Source of the DNA: Sutcliffiella horikoshii
GTDB taxonomy: Bacteria > Bacillota > Bacilli > Bacillales > Bacillaceae_I
Assembly (NCBI RefSeq): GCF_021991925.1
Contig: NZ_RXZI01000008.1
Span: 94,855 to 158,854 of the forward strand
Direction: 5' to 3'
DNA length: 64,000 nucleotides
Positions 50,810-59,444 of this stretch are shown piece after piece (the first letter of the stretch is position 1; each line of letters starts with the position of its first letter). The translations under genes were made by a program, and so were the position numbers. The notes beneath the pieces are model-generated. The model was not told the DNA's origin. It worked only from the letters and a program-made list of their open reading frames with translations, and ran no database searches.

Positions 50810-51646
50810 ATGAGTGTGAAATTTATCAGCAATGGAGAGGTAACCGATTTTCTTAAGGAACATAAGGATGAGTTTGAGGCAATTCTGTTATCAGAGGCTG
50901 TAAATGTCGCATCCAAAATCAATGATATTTTGCAAAAGGGAAATATCGATCTTCTTAAAAATGCTCAAACCTTGATTCAACGAGTGGTAGAGCAAAAAGA
51001 ATCAGAGGTTATCGAGTTTGCTGAACAAGAAGGGGTAGCCTGGGCAAAACATTCTCTCACCTTATCGTTTAAGCTGGAATGGGTGCAGGCGATCAGGAGG
51101 ACACTCTGGAAATTCTTACATAGATATATTGAGGAAAGAGGAACATATCTCGCACCGGAAGACTTTTTTGAAATGGAGAAAAAAATAAATAATAATATCG
51201 ATTACTTCTTAAATAGTTTTTTCCTGAGCTATTCCCATTACAAGGATGAATTGCTTAATTCTCAAAGAAAGCTGGTGGAGCACCTATCTGTTCCCATCAT
51301 CCCTGTCAGTCCTACCGTTGCAGTGTTGCCTTTGATCGGTCATGTGGATGACTATCGCATTAGGATCATCGAAGAGAAGGCTTTGTTGGAAATCTCCGAC
51401 TTAAAGCTACAGACCCTTGTCCTAGATCTTTCTGGTGTCACTACCATGGAGGAAAATGTCATCTCAAAGTTTGAAGATATTCTTACTGGCGTTTCGATGA
51501 TGGGGTGCAAGGCGGTACTGACAGGCTTGCGGGCAGAGCTTGTTCGTGAGATTGTCAGCATGGGAGTTTCTTTCCATCAGTATGCAGAAACGCATGGAAC
51601 GTTGCAACAGACCTTGAAGAAGTATTTGTCCGTACAGGAAGTATAA
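50810..51646 (+). CDS. RsbR-like STAS protein
   Basis: A 278-residue protein: an N-terminal non-haem globin-like helical domain (about 1-155) and a C-terminal STAS domain (about 160-275, TLVLDLSGVTTMEENVISKF). RsbR paralogues form the stressosome that starts sigma-B activation. The Thr-Thr in GVTTMEEN occupies the phosphorylation region of the family. AAAGGGG precedes the ATG. No rsbS or rsbT lies nearby, so this is a stand-alone paralogue. Confidence 0.85.
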   Translation: MSVKFISNGEVTDFLKEHKDEFEAILLSEAVNVASKINDILQKGNIDLLKNAQTLIQRVVEQKESEVIEFAEQEGVAWAKHSLTLSFKLEWVQAIRRTLWKFLHRYIEERGTYLAPEDFFEMEKKINNNIDYFLNSFFLSYSHYKDELLNSQRKLVEHLSVPIIPVSPTVAVLPLIGHVDDYRIRIIEEKALLEISDLKLQTLVLDLSGVTTMEENVISKFEDILTGVSMMGCKAVLTGLRAELVREIVSMGVSFHQYAETHGTLQQTLKKYLSVQEV

Positions 51647-51648
51647 AT

Positions 51649-51693
51649 AGAACCGGTGGGCTCCTTATGTATGGACTCCTACCGGTTCTTTTT
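51649..51693 (+). terminator. Terminator
   Basis: AGAACCGGT/ACCGGTTCT arms, then TTTT. Confidence 0.9.
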
Positions 51694-51795
51694 GCATCCT
51701 ATGCTACTGTGAATTTCCCAATTCACTTCTCTGCTTTTCCTTCTTTTCACCTATTGTAAATTTTTTTTCGACCTTTATAGATAGTAAAAGAGTAG

Positions 51796-51810
51796 AAAAA
51801 CGTCGTTTTT
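51796..51810. promoter_or_regulatory. Palindrome AAAAACGTCGTTTTT
   Basis: A 15-base palindrome about 100 bases before the XRE-TPR gene; a candidate operator. Function not known. Confidence 0.35.
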
Positions 51811-51912
51811 AGGACTTATTTCCCGAAAAATAACCCCAAGAGGTATTTCCTGACCTTTCTATAATTCTTTAATAACAGGGGCAATAGCTTAGTTATTAAA
51901 GGAGAGATTGTT

Positions 51913-53139
51913 ATGGTAGTGGGGGAAATTATTAGATTTTATCGGGTACGTACAGGGTTGACACAATCCCAGCTTGGGGAAGGTATATGTACGACAACCC
52001 ATGTAAGTAAAATCGAGCGGGGGAAAACGGCTTACTCGGATGAAATCATTTCACTTTTATCCGAAAGATTAAATATAAATATTCAGGAAGAATTGGCTTA
52101 TCTCCAAGAGGTAAAAAGACTTTTACAAGAATGGCACAATGCCCTGATCTTGCGCAGAAAGACCAAGATAGAGGAACTGAAGAAGGAACTAGGTAAATCA
52201 AAGGTAGTGCAGGTCTCAAAGTATGCTGCCCGTTACCATCTGTTGATGGCTAGGTACTATCTGCATCACAATAAATTAGCCGAAGCTGAGGGTTTGATCA
52301 AGTGGGTAGAGAAAGAGTATATAGATAAGATGCCTTTTGATTGTAATCTCTATCTTCATATAAAAGGGATTTATTACTTGGGGTCATCCAATAATGAAGA
52401 TCACCAGAAAGCGATAAGTGTTCTTAATCAAATCAATCTAAAGGAATACGGAAACAAGGAATATTATTATCACCTTGCGACGGCTTACTTTTTGATTGAT
52501 TCCAAAGTATTGTCATATTACTATATCGAGAAGGCACTTAAATACTTTAAGGAGTCAAATAATTTTCTTCAGGCAAATAGGGCGGAGGCGATGATGCTTT
52601 TGCAATTGAGCAGCGACATCTACAGTGATTTCGATTTTATCGTGGATAGATACAATAACCTGATCAATAACTGTGAGCAATATGGGCTTACCGAAAACAA
52701 GGGATTGTTGTTGAATAATCTAGGATATGAATATTACAACAGGAAGTTATATGATGTGGCATTGCACTACTTTAAAGAGGCATTGGCCCTTGCAGAAGAG
52801 AAATCGAATAGTTATCTCATACGCCTATATAACTATATCGACTGTAACATCGAAGGGAACTTCGGGAAAAAGCGGTTCTTGCTCAGGAAAATAAAAGAAG
52901 GGCTGACAGACGCAAAATTGAGTAACAATACTTTGCATAAGACCTTGTTTATGCTATTAAAGTATCGTTTGGAAGAAAACTATGAAGCCTACTATCAGTT
53001 CATGGAAACAGTAGCGCTGCCTCAATTCCATTCAGGAAAGCATGTAGCCTTGATGAAGCGATATGGAAAGGTCCTCTTCACGCATTACATAAAAAATAAG
53101 AACCATGAGAAAGCGGCGGAAATGTCCATGTACATCTGA
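51913..53139 (+). CDS. XRE-TPR regulator, RRNPP-like (first paralogue)
   Basis: A 408-residue protein: N-terminal XRE helix-turn-helix (4-60, with TGLTQSQLGEGICTTTHVSK) and a C-terminal array of TPR helices (about 100-400), the layout of PlcR, NprR and Rgg-like peptide receptors. GGAGAG precedes the ATG. No short signal-peptide gene is found downstream, so the ligand is unknown. It is a paralogue of the protein at 58151. Confidence 0.85.
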   Translation: MVVGEIIRFYRVRTGLTQSQLGEGICTTTHVSKIERGKTAYSDEIISLLSERLNINIQEELAYLQEVKRLLQEWHNALILRRKTKIEELKKELGKSKVVQVSKYAARYHLLMARYYLHHNKLAEAEGLIKWVEKEYIDKMPFDCNLYLHIKGIYYLGSSNNEDHQKAISVLNQINLKEYGNKEYYYHLATAYFLIDSKVLSYYYIEKALKYFKESNNFLQANRAEAMMLLQLSSDIYSDFDFIVDRYNNLINNCEQYGLTENKGLLLNNLGYEYYNRKLYDVALHYFKEALALAEEKSNSYLIRLYNYIDCNIEGNFGKKRFLLRKIKEGLTDAKLSNNTLHKTLFMLLKYRLEENYEAYYQFMETVALPQFHSGKHVALMKRYGKVLFTHYIKNKNHEKAAEMSMYI

Positions 53140-53158
53140 CATAATGGAAAGAGGAAAG

Positions 53159-53184
53159 TCCCCCGACAACTTGTGGCGGGGGAC
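53159..53184. terminator. Terminator between convergent genes
   Basis: GTCCCCCG/CGGGGGAC with a 10-base loop. Confidence 0.75.
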
Positions 53185-53190
53185 CGTCCT

Positions 53191-53589
53191 TTACTTGTCT
53201 TTTATCACTTTTCCAAAAACGAATGTCAGGAGCGCAAATAAAATGAAGCTGATCATTAGAATTGTCCCGCCGACAATATAGAAAATAAGGGTGAATGTCT
53301 CTGGCAGTGCTTCAGGTTTTAAAAAATACATCCACATTCCTGCTGTGAGTCCAAAGCTCCCGATGATTGCCGTCCACACATGGAAAGTGGCAAGTTTAGA
53401 TGTTTTCGGGATGGCAAACAAGGCATAAAAGACAGCAAAAGCAAACAAGGAAAGCCAGCCGACCACAAGGATGTGGGCATGGATGGCACGAAATGCGTAA
53501 GATCCAGCCCCTGCCATGTGCCCTCCTATGAAGACGCCAATTACTGCATAAAGCGCAGAAAAACGGATTAACAGTTTGGTTCTATTCAT
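53191..53589 (-). CDS. Four-helix membrane protein, haem-copper oxidase subunit I-like fragment fold
   Basis: A 132-residue protein with four membrane helices. HAHILVVGWLSLFAFAVFYAL in the second helix has the His-x-His pair and Gly-Trp typical of small proteins related to cytochrome oxidase subunit I (NorB/cbb3-like). Only the loose similarity is claimed. Its ATG follows the stop of the MMPL gene directly (TAAATG), so it is part of that operon. GGAGAGAG precedes it. Confidence 0.6.
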   Translation of the reverse strand: MNRTKLLIRFSALYAVIGVFIGGHMAGAGSYAFRAIHAHILVVGWLSLFAFAVFYALFAIPKTSKLATFHVWTAIIGSFGLTAGMWMYFLKPEALPETFTLIFYIVGGTILMISFILFALLTFVFGKVIKDK

Positions 53590-55797
53590 TTATTCTCTCT
53601 CCTTTTGACTCTTTTGTTCTATGACTTTTGAAGGCCACCAGTTCCAATCCTTCAATAAAGTAACGATTGCCGGTACTAGCATGCCTCGGATGAGAAAGGC
53701 ATCCAGCAGTATTCCGATACAAACGATAAAGCCAAACATAAATAGCTCCAGAATAGGTTGTGTCATCAATACGCCGAATGTAGCCGCAAGAATGATACCG
53801 GCGGAAGAGATGACCCCTCCTGTCAACGCCACACCTCGTCTTGTCGCTTCTTTTGTGGAGAAGGAGCGATTTTCCTCCTTGATTCGTGAGATAAGCATAA
53901 TATTATAATCGACCCCAAGAGCCACAAGGAAAACGAATGCGTAAAGTGGGATGCGATAGCTCATCCCCTCAAATCCAAAGATTGTATCAAAAATGAACCA
54001 GCTTAAGCCAAGTGCCGAGGCGTATGATAGCAATATGGTTGTCATCATGTAAACCGGTGCCACCAATGAACGTGTATGGAAGATCAACATCCCGAAAATG
54101 ACAATGGTGACAGCAACCACTATTAGCATGGTATCACGGTCATTAGTGGAACGGATATCCGCGGAAGTAGCGGTTTCCCCGGCGAAATATATGTCATAAT
54201 CGTTTGCATCAAGACCGCTTTCCCTTAAAATCTCTTGCTTTGATTCGGTCAGTTGGTCTAGAATGTCCATCGCTTCTGCTTCATATGGGTTCATCGTTAA
54301 AATAATATCAAACTTCAATGCCTTTCCATCTTCACTCAGTATGCGGCTTCCTTCCCTGCCGCCTGTTGCCATCATATCTTTTTCAGGAAGAGTGGTACTG
54401 GAAACTCCCTTCATGTTAAGGAAACTCTCGTTCAATCTTTCTATTGCATCCAGCTCCCTATTAGAAAACGCGAAGCCGATCTCTTTTTCCACCAACACAT
54501 TTACAGGAGCCAGCTCACCTGCTGGGAATTTTTCCTCTAGTTGTTCAAAACCAATCCTGGATTTCATCTCCTCCGGGAAAGACTGGATGATATTATAGGA
54601 ATAGTTGGCGTTGAACAATTGAGAAGCGTTTAAAAGTAAAAAGACTAGTACAAGCCCTCCTGCAAGAATAGGTTTTTTGGTAACGAATCCGCCTACTTTC
54701 CCCCAGAAGCGATTCTTCTCTAATGTTTCTTCCCCTACTTTAGGGACGAAAGGCCAGAATGCCCTGCGGCCGAAAATGGTGAATAGTGCCGGAATCAAGG
54801 TAAGTCCTGCTATTAATACAATGGCAATGGTAATGGTGAATACAGGTGCAAAGCTATTGTAAGGCCCATAGTCTGCCAATAATAATACAAGCATGGCAGC
54901 AAAAACAGTTCCGCCTGAGAAAATGAGAGGCTCAGCTATTCCACGAACTGCTTTTCGCATGGCTTCATGTTTATCTTCTTGCTTCCTTAATTCTTCACGG
55001 AATCTGGAAAAAACAAAAAGGCTGTAGTCCACGGTCGCCCCGAATAAGAGGATCATCACAATGGAGATGGATTGAGCTTCCACCGTGAACACGTCATTTT
55101 TCGATAAAAGTCCAAGAACACGATCCACAACCTGATAGACAAATGCAACAGCCACCAACGGGATGATCGCAAGCAATGGGGAACGATAGATGACAATCAG
55201 TAAAATAAGGACCAATGCGATGGTGGAGAATAATAAAACCAGATCGGCATTGGAAAATATGGCAATCGTGTCAGAAGCGATTCCCGCAGGCCCGGTTATC
55301 ACCATCGTTCCGTTGGTTAATGAAGTTTCCGTGAATTCTTCGATGGATTCAACGGTATCATGGACCTCGTCCATCTCCAGTTTATCTTTTAAAAACAGGG
55401 GGAGAACAAGTGTTGTCCCATCTTCAGATAAAAAATCTTTTTTCGCCTGTTCGGGAAATTGATGGAATGGAACGGCAGATTGAATGGTTTCCAGCTTGGA
55501 ATCATCCTGGATCCATTTGCTGACTTCATCCACTTCTGTAGAATTTTCCGTATTCCATCCCTCTTCGTTATGAAAGACCAATAAGGCGAACAACCCGTTA
55601 TCATCCGGAAAGTAAGCATCGAATTTCTCACTTGCCACAACGGACTGCGCTTCTGTAGGAAGATCATTCTCTCCCGTGTTGACCTTGTAGTCATTGACAG
55701 AAGGTGCTGCACTTAATGCTCCGGTAAGGATGATCCAAGCAAGCAGAATCACCCAGACCCCTTTCTTATGGGATGCGTATTTTGCTATCTTTTTCAT
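53590..55797 (-). CDS. MMPL/RND family transporter (YdfJ-like)
   Basis: A 735-residue transporter with the two-fold RND layout of MmpL proteins. Motifs are TVDYSLFVFSRFREEL in the first half and GVDYNIMLISRIKEE in the second, with the proton-relay Asp in each. It is divergent from a two-component system, as B. subtilis ydfJ is controlled by a neighbouring two-component pair. TTAACA-type boxes in the shared spacer support control by that system. It probably exports lipids or hydrophobic drugs. Confidence 0.85.
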   Translation of the reverse strand: MKKIAKYASHKKGVWVILLAWIILTGALSAAPSVNDYKVNTGENDLPTEAQSVVASEKFDAYFPDDNGLFALLVFHNEEGWNTENSTEVDEVSKWIQDDSKLETIQSAVPFHQFPEQAKKDFLSEDGTTLVLPLFLKDKLEMDEVHDTVESIEEFTETSLTNGTMVITGPAGIASDTIAIFSNADLVLLFSTIALVLILLIVIYRSPLLAIIPLVAVAFVYQVVDRVLGLLSKNDVFTVEAQSISIVMILLFGATVDYSLFVFSRFREELRKQEDKHEAMRKAVRGIAEPLIFSGGTVFAAMLVLLLADYGPYNSFAPVFTITIAIVLIAGLTLIPALFTIFGRRAFWPFVPKVGEETLEKNRFWGKVGGFVTKKPILAGGLVLVFLLLNASQLFNANYSYNIIQSFPEEMKSRIGFEQLEEKFPAGELAPVNVLVEKEIGFAFSNRELDAIERLNESFLNMKGVSSTTLPEKDMMATGGREGSRILSEDGKALKFDIILTMNPYEAEAMDILDQLTESKQEILRESGLDANDYDIYFAGETATSADIRSTNDRDTMLIVVAVTIVIFGMLIFHTRSLVAPVYMMTTILLSYASALGLSWFIFDTIFGFEGMSYRIPLYAFVFLVALGVDYNIMLISRIKEENRSFSTKEATRRGVALTGGVISSAGIILAATFGVLMTQPILELFMFGFIVCIGILLDAFLIRGMLVPAIVTLLKDWNWWPSKVIEQKSQKERE

Positions 55798-55862
55798 AGG
55801 AACCCTCTTTCTCTAATTGCTTTTTAACAATGAATTGGAACGATGTAAGAATAGCACGGGAA

Positions 55863-55879
55863 TGTTAATGAAATGTTAA
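55863..55879 (-). promoter_or_regulatory. TTAACA direct repeat facing the MMPL gene
   Basis: TGTTAA at 55863 and 55874, that is TTAACA-N5-TTAACA on the minus strand, an 11-bp step typical of PhoP/OmpR-family response regulators. Confidence 0.65.
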
Positions 55880-55899
55880 CGAAAAAGGCGATCTTTGTG

Positions 55900-55916
55900 T
55901 TAACGTACTATTAACA
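55900..55916 (+). promoter_or_regulatory. TTAAC direct repeat facing the response-regulator gene
   Basis: TTAACG at 55900 and TTAACA at 55911, also an 11-bp step, on the plus strand. Confidence 0.65.
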
Positions 55917-55964
55917 TTTAACTGGCATAATGGAGGAAGTAGTACTATTAGAGAGGAAAGAAAC

Positions 55965-56651
55965 ATGAAAATATTAATAGTAGAAGATGATAGTAATATA
56001 AGGGCCATCATCCAGATGTACATGTCTAAACAGGGATATGAAACCATTCTGGCAATAAATGGCGAAGAAGCATTGGAACTGTATTATGGAGAAACTCCCG
56101 ATTGTATCATTTTGGATCTCATGTTGCCCGAAATGGACGGTTGGGAAGTCTGCAAACTGATCCGTCTGGATGACACCCTCATTCCCATCATCATGTTGAC
56201 GGGAAAAGGGGAAAGCTACGATATCGTAAAAGGACTGGAGCTTGGGGCAGATGATTATATGGTCAAACCCTTTGATCCCAATGAATTGTCCGCTAGGGTA
56301 AAGGCTGCCTTAAGAAGGGTGACACCTGCCAATCAGCAAAGGGATGTCATTCACTTAAAAGATTTTATGCTTAACTTGCAAGAGTTCAGGCTGCGCATCG
56401 GCAACAAAGATGTGAAGCTTGCCCCAAAGGAACTGGAGTTGCTCTATTATTTTGCCTATCATCATGATCAAGTCCTATCTAAGCAACAGTTATTGGACAA
56501 GGTTTGGGGCTATGATTTTGATGGAGATCCGCGGACGATTGATGTCCATATCAAGCGGGTCAGGGACAAACTAGCTTCTAATGGCTCCACCTGGTCCATC
56601 ACGACTATCCGTGGTGTAGGCTATCGATTCGAGGGGAAAGTTAATGAATAA
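55965..56651 (+). CDS. OmpR/PhoB family response regulator
   Basis: A 228-residue regulator: receiver domain with Asp8-Asp9 (VEDD), phosphoacceptor Asp in IILDLMLPEMDG (about 50-61), Thr in MLTGKG and Lys in YMVKPFDPNE; then a winged-helix DNA-binding domain (about 130-225, TIDVHIKRVRDKL). AGAGAGGAAAG precedes the ATG. It overlaps the kinase gene by 8 bases. It probably binds the TTAAC-type boxes in the divergent spacer. Confidence 0.92.
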   Translation: MKILIVEDDSNIRAIIQMYMSKQGYETILAINGEEALELYYGETPDCIILDLMLPEMDGWEVCKLIRLDDTLIPIIMLTGKGESYDIVKGLELGADDYMVKPFDPNELSARVKAALRRVTPANQQRDVIHLKDFMLNLQEFRLRIGNKDVKLAPKELELLYYFAYHHDQVLSKQQLLDKVWGYDFDGDPRTIDVHIKRVRDKLASNGSTWSITTIRGVGYRFEGKVNE

Positions 56652-58038
56652 AATATTTTATAAACTATTTTTTATCTATGCCCTTATCATCTCGAGTTTG
56701 TTTATCATTTTTGGACTTATCTTCCTGTATCTGTTTCATGTTGATCTTTATGAAGACTTTGAAGAAACGTATACACATCAACAACAACAGATTACCAAGG
56801 TGCTAAAAGCAAGCGAAGAGTTTGCTTGGACAGAAGAAGAGACAATGGCGGCGCTTGAGCCAAATCTAGATGAAAAAGACTTCTATGTGTTCCTGTTTGA
56901 GGTCGATGGGAACAGGATCTTTAAGGATGTGCCCTTTAAACAAGGCGAGATTGGAAAGGGTCTGTTGGATAAAGCGATATCCGGGGAGTACGTTGCAAAA
57001 GGTGGCTGGAATAATGGTGATTTGAGTTATATGATCGCCTCCCCGATAGAGGGGCAAGTGATCATGGTCATGGTCTTTCATGATCTAAGCCACGCCTATC
57101 AGCAGGTCTTGTATATGATCTTACTTACCTTTGCCATCACCATTGCCATCGCTGGCATCGTCATCTGGTTCCTTTCTGCAAGAATCACTGCCCCGCTAAG
57201 GGATATGAACGAGATCGCTTTAAAATATGCGAAAGGGGACTTCTCACAATCTGTCCAGGTTTCCTCTAAAGACGAAATAGGGCAACTTGGCGAAAGCTTC
57301 AATCATATGGCAGCAGAGCTGAATTCCTTGGAGGAAACAAGAAAAGCGTTCATTGCTAATGTCTCCCATGATTTGAGGACACCCCTTACTTCGATCAAAG
57401 GATTTTTGATTGCTTTGTTGGATGATACGATTCCAGCCGATCAACGAAAAGAATTTTACCTATTGATGAAGGATGAAACAGAGCGAGTCATCAAGCTTGT
57501 CAATGATACCCTTGATATGTCGCAATTGGAGGCAGGTCAAGTTACGCTAAAACCCACTTCTTATAACTTGACGAAACAACTGCAGTTGATTGCGGTAAAG
57601 CTTGAACCTCATCTTGCCAATAAGAAATTGGAGATACAGCTCATCCCGGACAATCAAGAGATGATGGTGGTTGCTGACAGGGACAGAATTGAACAGGCAC
57701 TTATCAATCTATTGCAAAACGCCATCCAGGTGTCATCCCATCAACAGAACATTCAAGTGATGTTGGAAAGGAAGTCAGAGGAAGTGGTGATAAGCATAAC
57801 GGATCATGGGGAGGGGATAAAGAAAGAGAACCTCGAGCACATCTGGGAACGGTTTTATAAAACCGACAAAGCCAGATCAGGGAAAACCGGCATTGGAATT
57901 GGCCTGTCCATTGTGAAATCCATTATGGATTTACATGCAACGACCATCGAAGTGGAAAGTGAGGTCGGGGTAGGTACGGTGTTTCGTTTTGCATTGCCGT
58001 TGATGAAGCAAGAGTCGGATGATGAAGGAGAGGGATAG
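56644..58038 (+). CDS. HAMP-containing sensor histidine kinase
   Basis: A 464-residue membrane kinase: TM1 (about 7-29), an external domain of about 120 residues, TM2 (about 158-180), HAMP (ARITAPLRDMNEIALKYAKG), HisKA with NVSHDLRTPLTSIKGFL, and HATPase with NLLQNAIQVSSHQ, DHGEGI, F-box ERFYKTD and TGIGIGLSIV. It pairs with the regulator encoded just before it. The acidic outer domain would sense envelope stress or a drug. Confidence 0.92.
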   Translation: MNKIFYKLFFIYALIISSLFIIFGLIFLYLFHVDLYEDFEETYTHQQQQITKVLKASEEFAWTEEETMAALEPNLDEKDFYVFLFEVDGNRIFKDVPFKQGEIGKGLLDKAISGEYVAKGGWNNGDLSYMIASPIEGQVIMVMVFHDLSHAYQQVLYMILLTFAITIAIAGIVIWFLSARITAPLRDMNEIALKYAKGDFSQSVQVSSKDEIGQLGESFNHMAAELNSLEETRKAFIANVSHDLRTPLTSIKGFLIALLDDTIPADQRKEFYLLMKDETERVIKLVNDTLDMSQLEAGQVTLKPTSYNLTKQLQLIAVKLEPHLANKKLEIQLIPDNQEMMVVADRDRIEQALINLLQNAIQVSSHQQNIQVMLERKSEEVVISITDHGEGIKKENLEHIWERFYKTDKARSGKTGIGIGLSIVKSIMDLHATTIEVESEVGVGTVFRFALPLMKQESDDEGEG

Positions 58039-58150
58039 GTGAAGTAGTCATATGTCCGACTTGTTTCAATTGGGAGAAGCTGTCTGTCACCTACATGCAA
58101 ACTGTGGTAGGATAAGAAAAAATTAGAACTAAAGCACAGGGGATGACAGC

Positions 58151-59395
58151 ATGCTGGAAGGTAAGATTATTAAATTTTATCGTGAATTTCAGGGGTTAAA
58201 GCAAAAGGATCTAGGAGATGGAATTTGTTCCAGTACCCACATCAGTAAAATAGAGCGTGGCCTGACGGAGGTATCGGGTGAGACCATCGATTTTTTATGC
58301 AAGCGGCTGGGAATCGAGATGGAAGCCGAGATGAAGAATTATAAGGAGATCGAACAGCTGCTGAAAGAGTGGCAGGATGCCATCGTCAAAAAACTTAAAC
58401 CGAGGGTGGAATTCATCAAACGCCAGCTCCAGGACTTCAATTTATTGCACATGCAGGATTTCTACCGCTTATACACCCTTATCCTCACAAGGTATTATCT
58501 ATTTGTTGGGGAAGGTAGGAAGGCTGACAGTTTAATCGAAGAAATGTCGGTCTGGACGGACTTGACACCTTACGAGAAAAATCTGCTCTTGCATGTAAAT
58601 GGAATCTATCATTTATTAAATAAAAGTAACTATGTGAAGGCACTTGCCTGCTTAAAGGAAATTAATCTTGAAGACTACCCTAACCAAGAATACTATTATG
58701 ATCTCGCTCTCGCATACCATTCCCTTAACTCGCGGGTGCTCGCATTCTTCCATGCAAACAAAGCACTGCAGTATTTTACTAAAATACGAAGTTTCTCCCG
58801 TATCATTGAATCAGAAATGCTCATGGTCATCCAACTTGAGCAATCAGAAGACCATCCCACCTTAAGTCAGGAATATCATAGATTGATTGAAATGACAGAA
58901 GACTATGGGCTGGAACATCAAAAAGCGATGCTATACCATAATGTGGCTTATCTGTATTTAAGAAATGGGGAATATGACAAGGCAAGCAACTTTTATAAAA
59001 AATCAATGGATGCAAGAGAGAAGAGCCATCCCAATTATTTGGGTTCCTTAGAAGGCTATGTGAATGCCTTGACGAAAGAAGGGAAGACCTCAAGGGAAAA
59101 ACTTCTTGCCCTGGTGGGACAAGGGTTGGATCTGTCCTATGCCTCAAGCGCTTCAACATTTATCCACATTTTTAAGATGCATCATTTCTACCTGTCTAAT
59201 CAAACAGAGAAGTATTATGAATACTTGGAAAAGGAAGCATTCCCTTATTTTAAAGATAAGGGGTATATGTTACTGGTGGAGCATTATACGGTGGTTCTGT
59301 TTGATTATTATATGGAGAAGAATGATATGGATAAGGCGAACAGCTTTGCAGGACCTGTGATCAATAAGTTCAGGCGGAATAATCAGTTTGTTTAA
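58151..59395 (+). CDS. XRE-TPR regulator, RRNPP-like (second paralogue)
   Basis: A 414-residue protein with the same layout as the one at 51913: XRE HTH (QGLKQKDLGDGICSSTHISK at about 14-33) and TPR helices, with shared blocks such as KEINLEDYPNQEYYYDLALAY. CAGGGG precedes the ATG. It is separated from the kinase gene by 112 bases. No signal-peptide gene is found next to it. Confidence 0.85.
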   Translation: MLEGKIIKFYREFQGLKQKDLGDGICSSTHISKIERGLTEVSGETIDFLCKRLGIEMEAEMKNYKEIEQLLKEWQDAIVKKLKPRVEFIKRQLQDFNLLHMQDFYRLYTLILTRYYLFVGEGRKADSLIEEMSVWTDLTPYEKNLLLHVNGIYHLLNKSNYVKALACLKEINLEDYPNQEYYYDLALAYHSLNSRVLAFFHANKALQYFTKIRSFSRIIESEMLMVIQLEQSEDHPTLSQEYHRLIEMTEDYGLEHQKAMLYHNVAYLYLRNGEYDKASNFYKKSMDAREKSHPNYLGSLEGYVNALTKEGKTSREKLLALVGQGLDLSYASSASTFIHIFKMHHFYLSNQTEKYYEYLEKEAFPYFKDKGYMLLVEHYTVVLFDYYMEKNDMDKANSFAGPVINKFRRNNQFV

Positions 59396-59401
59396 AAATA
59401 G

Positions 59402-59436
59402 TGGAGCATGGAGACCATTGAAGGCTCCATGCTCCA
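59402..59436. terminator. Bidirectional terminator
   Basis: TGGAGCATGGAG/CTCCATGCTCCA between convergent genes. Confidence 0.88.
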
Positions 59437-59444
59437 TTTATTTG

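Noticed and set aside
58070..58126. Short frame before the second XRE-TPR gene as its signal peptide
   Set aside because: It has no hydrophobic export signal and lies upstream rather than downstream of the receptor.
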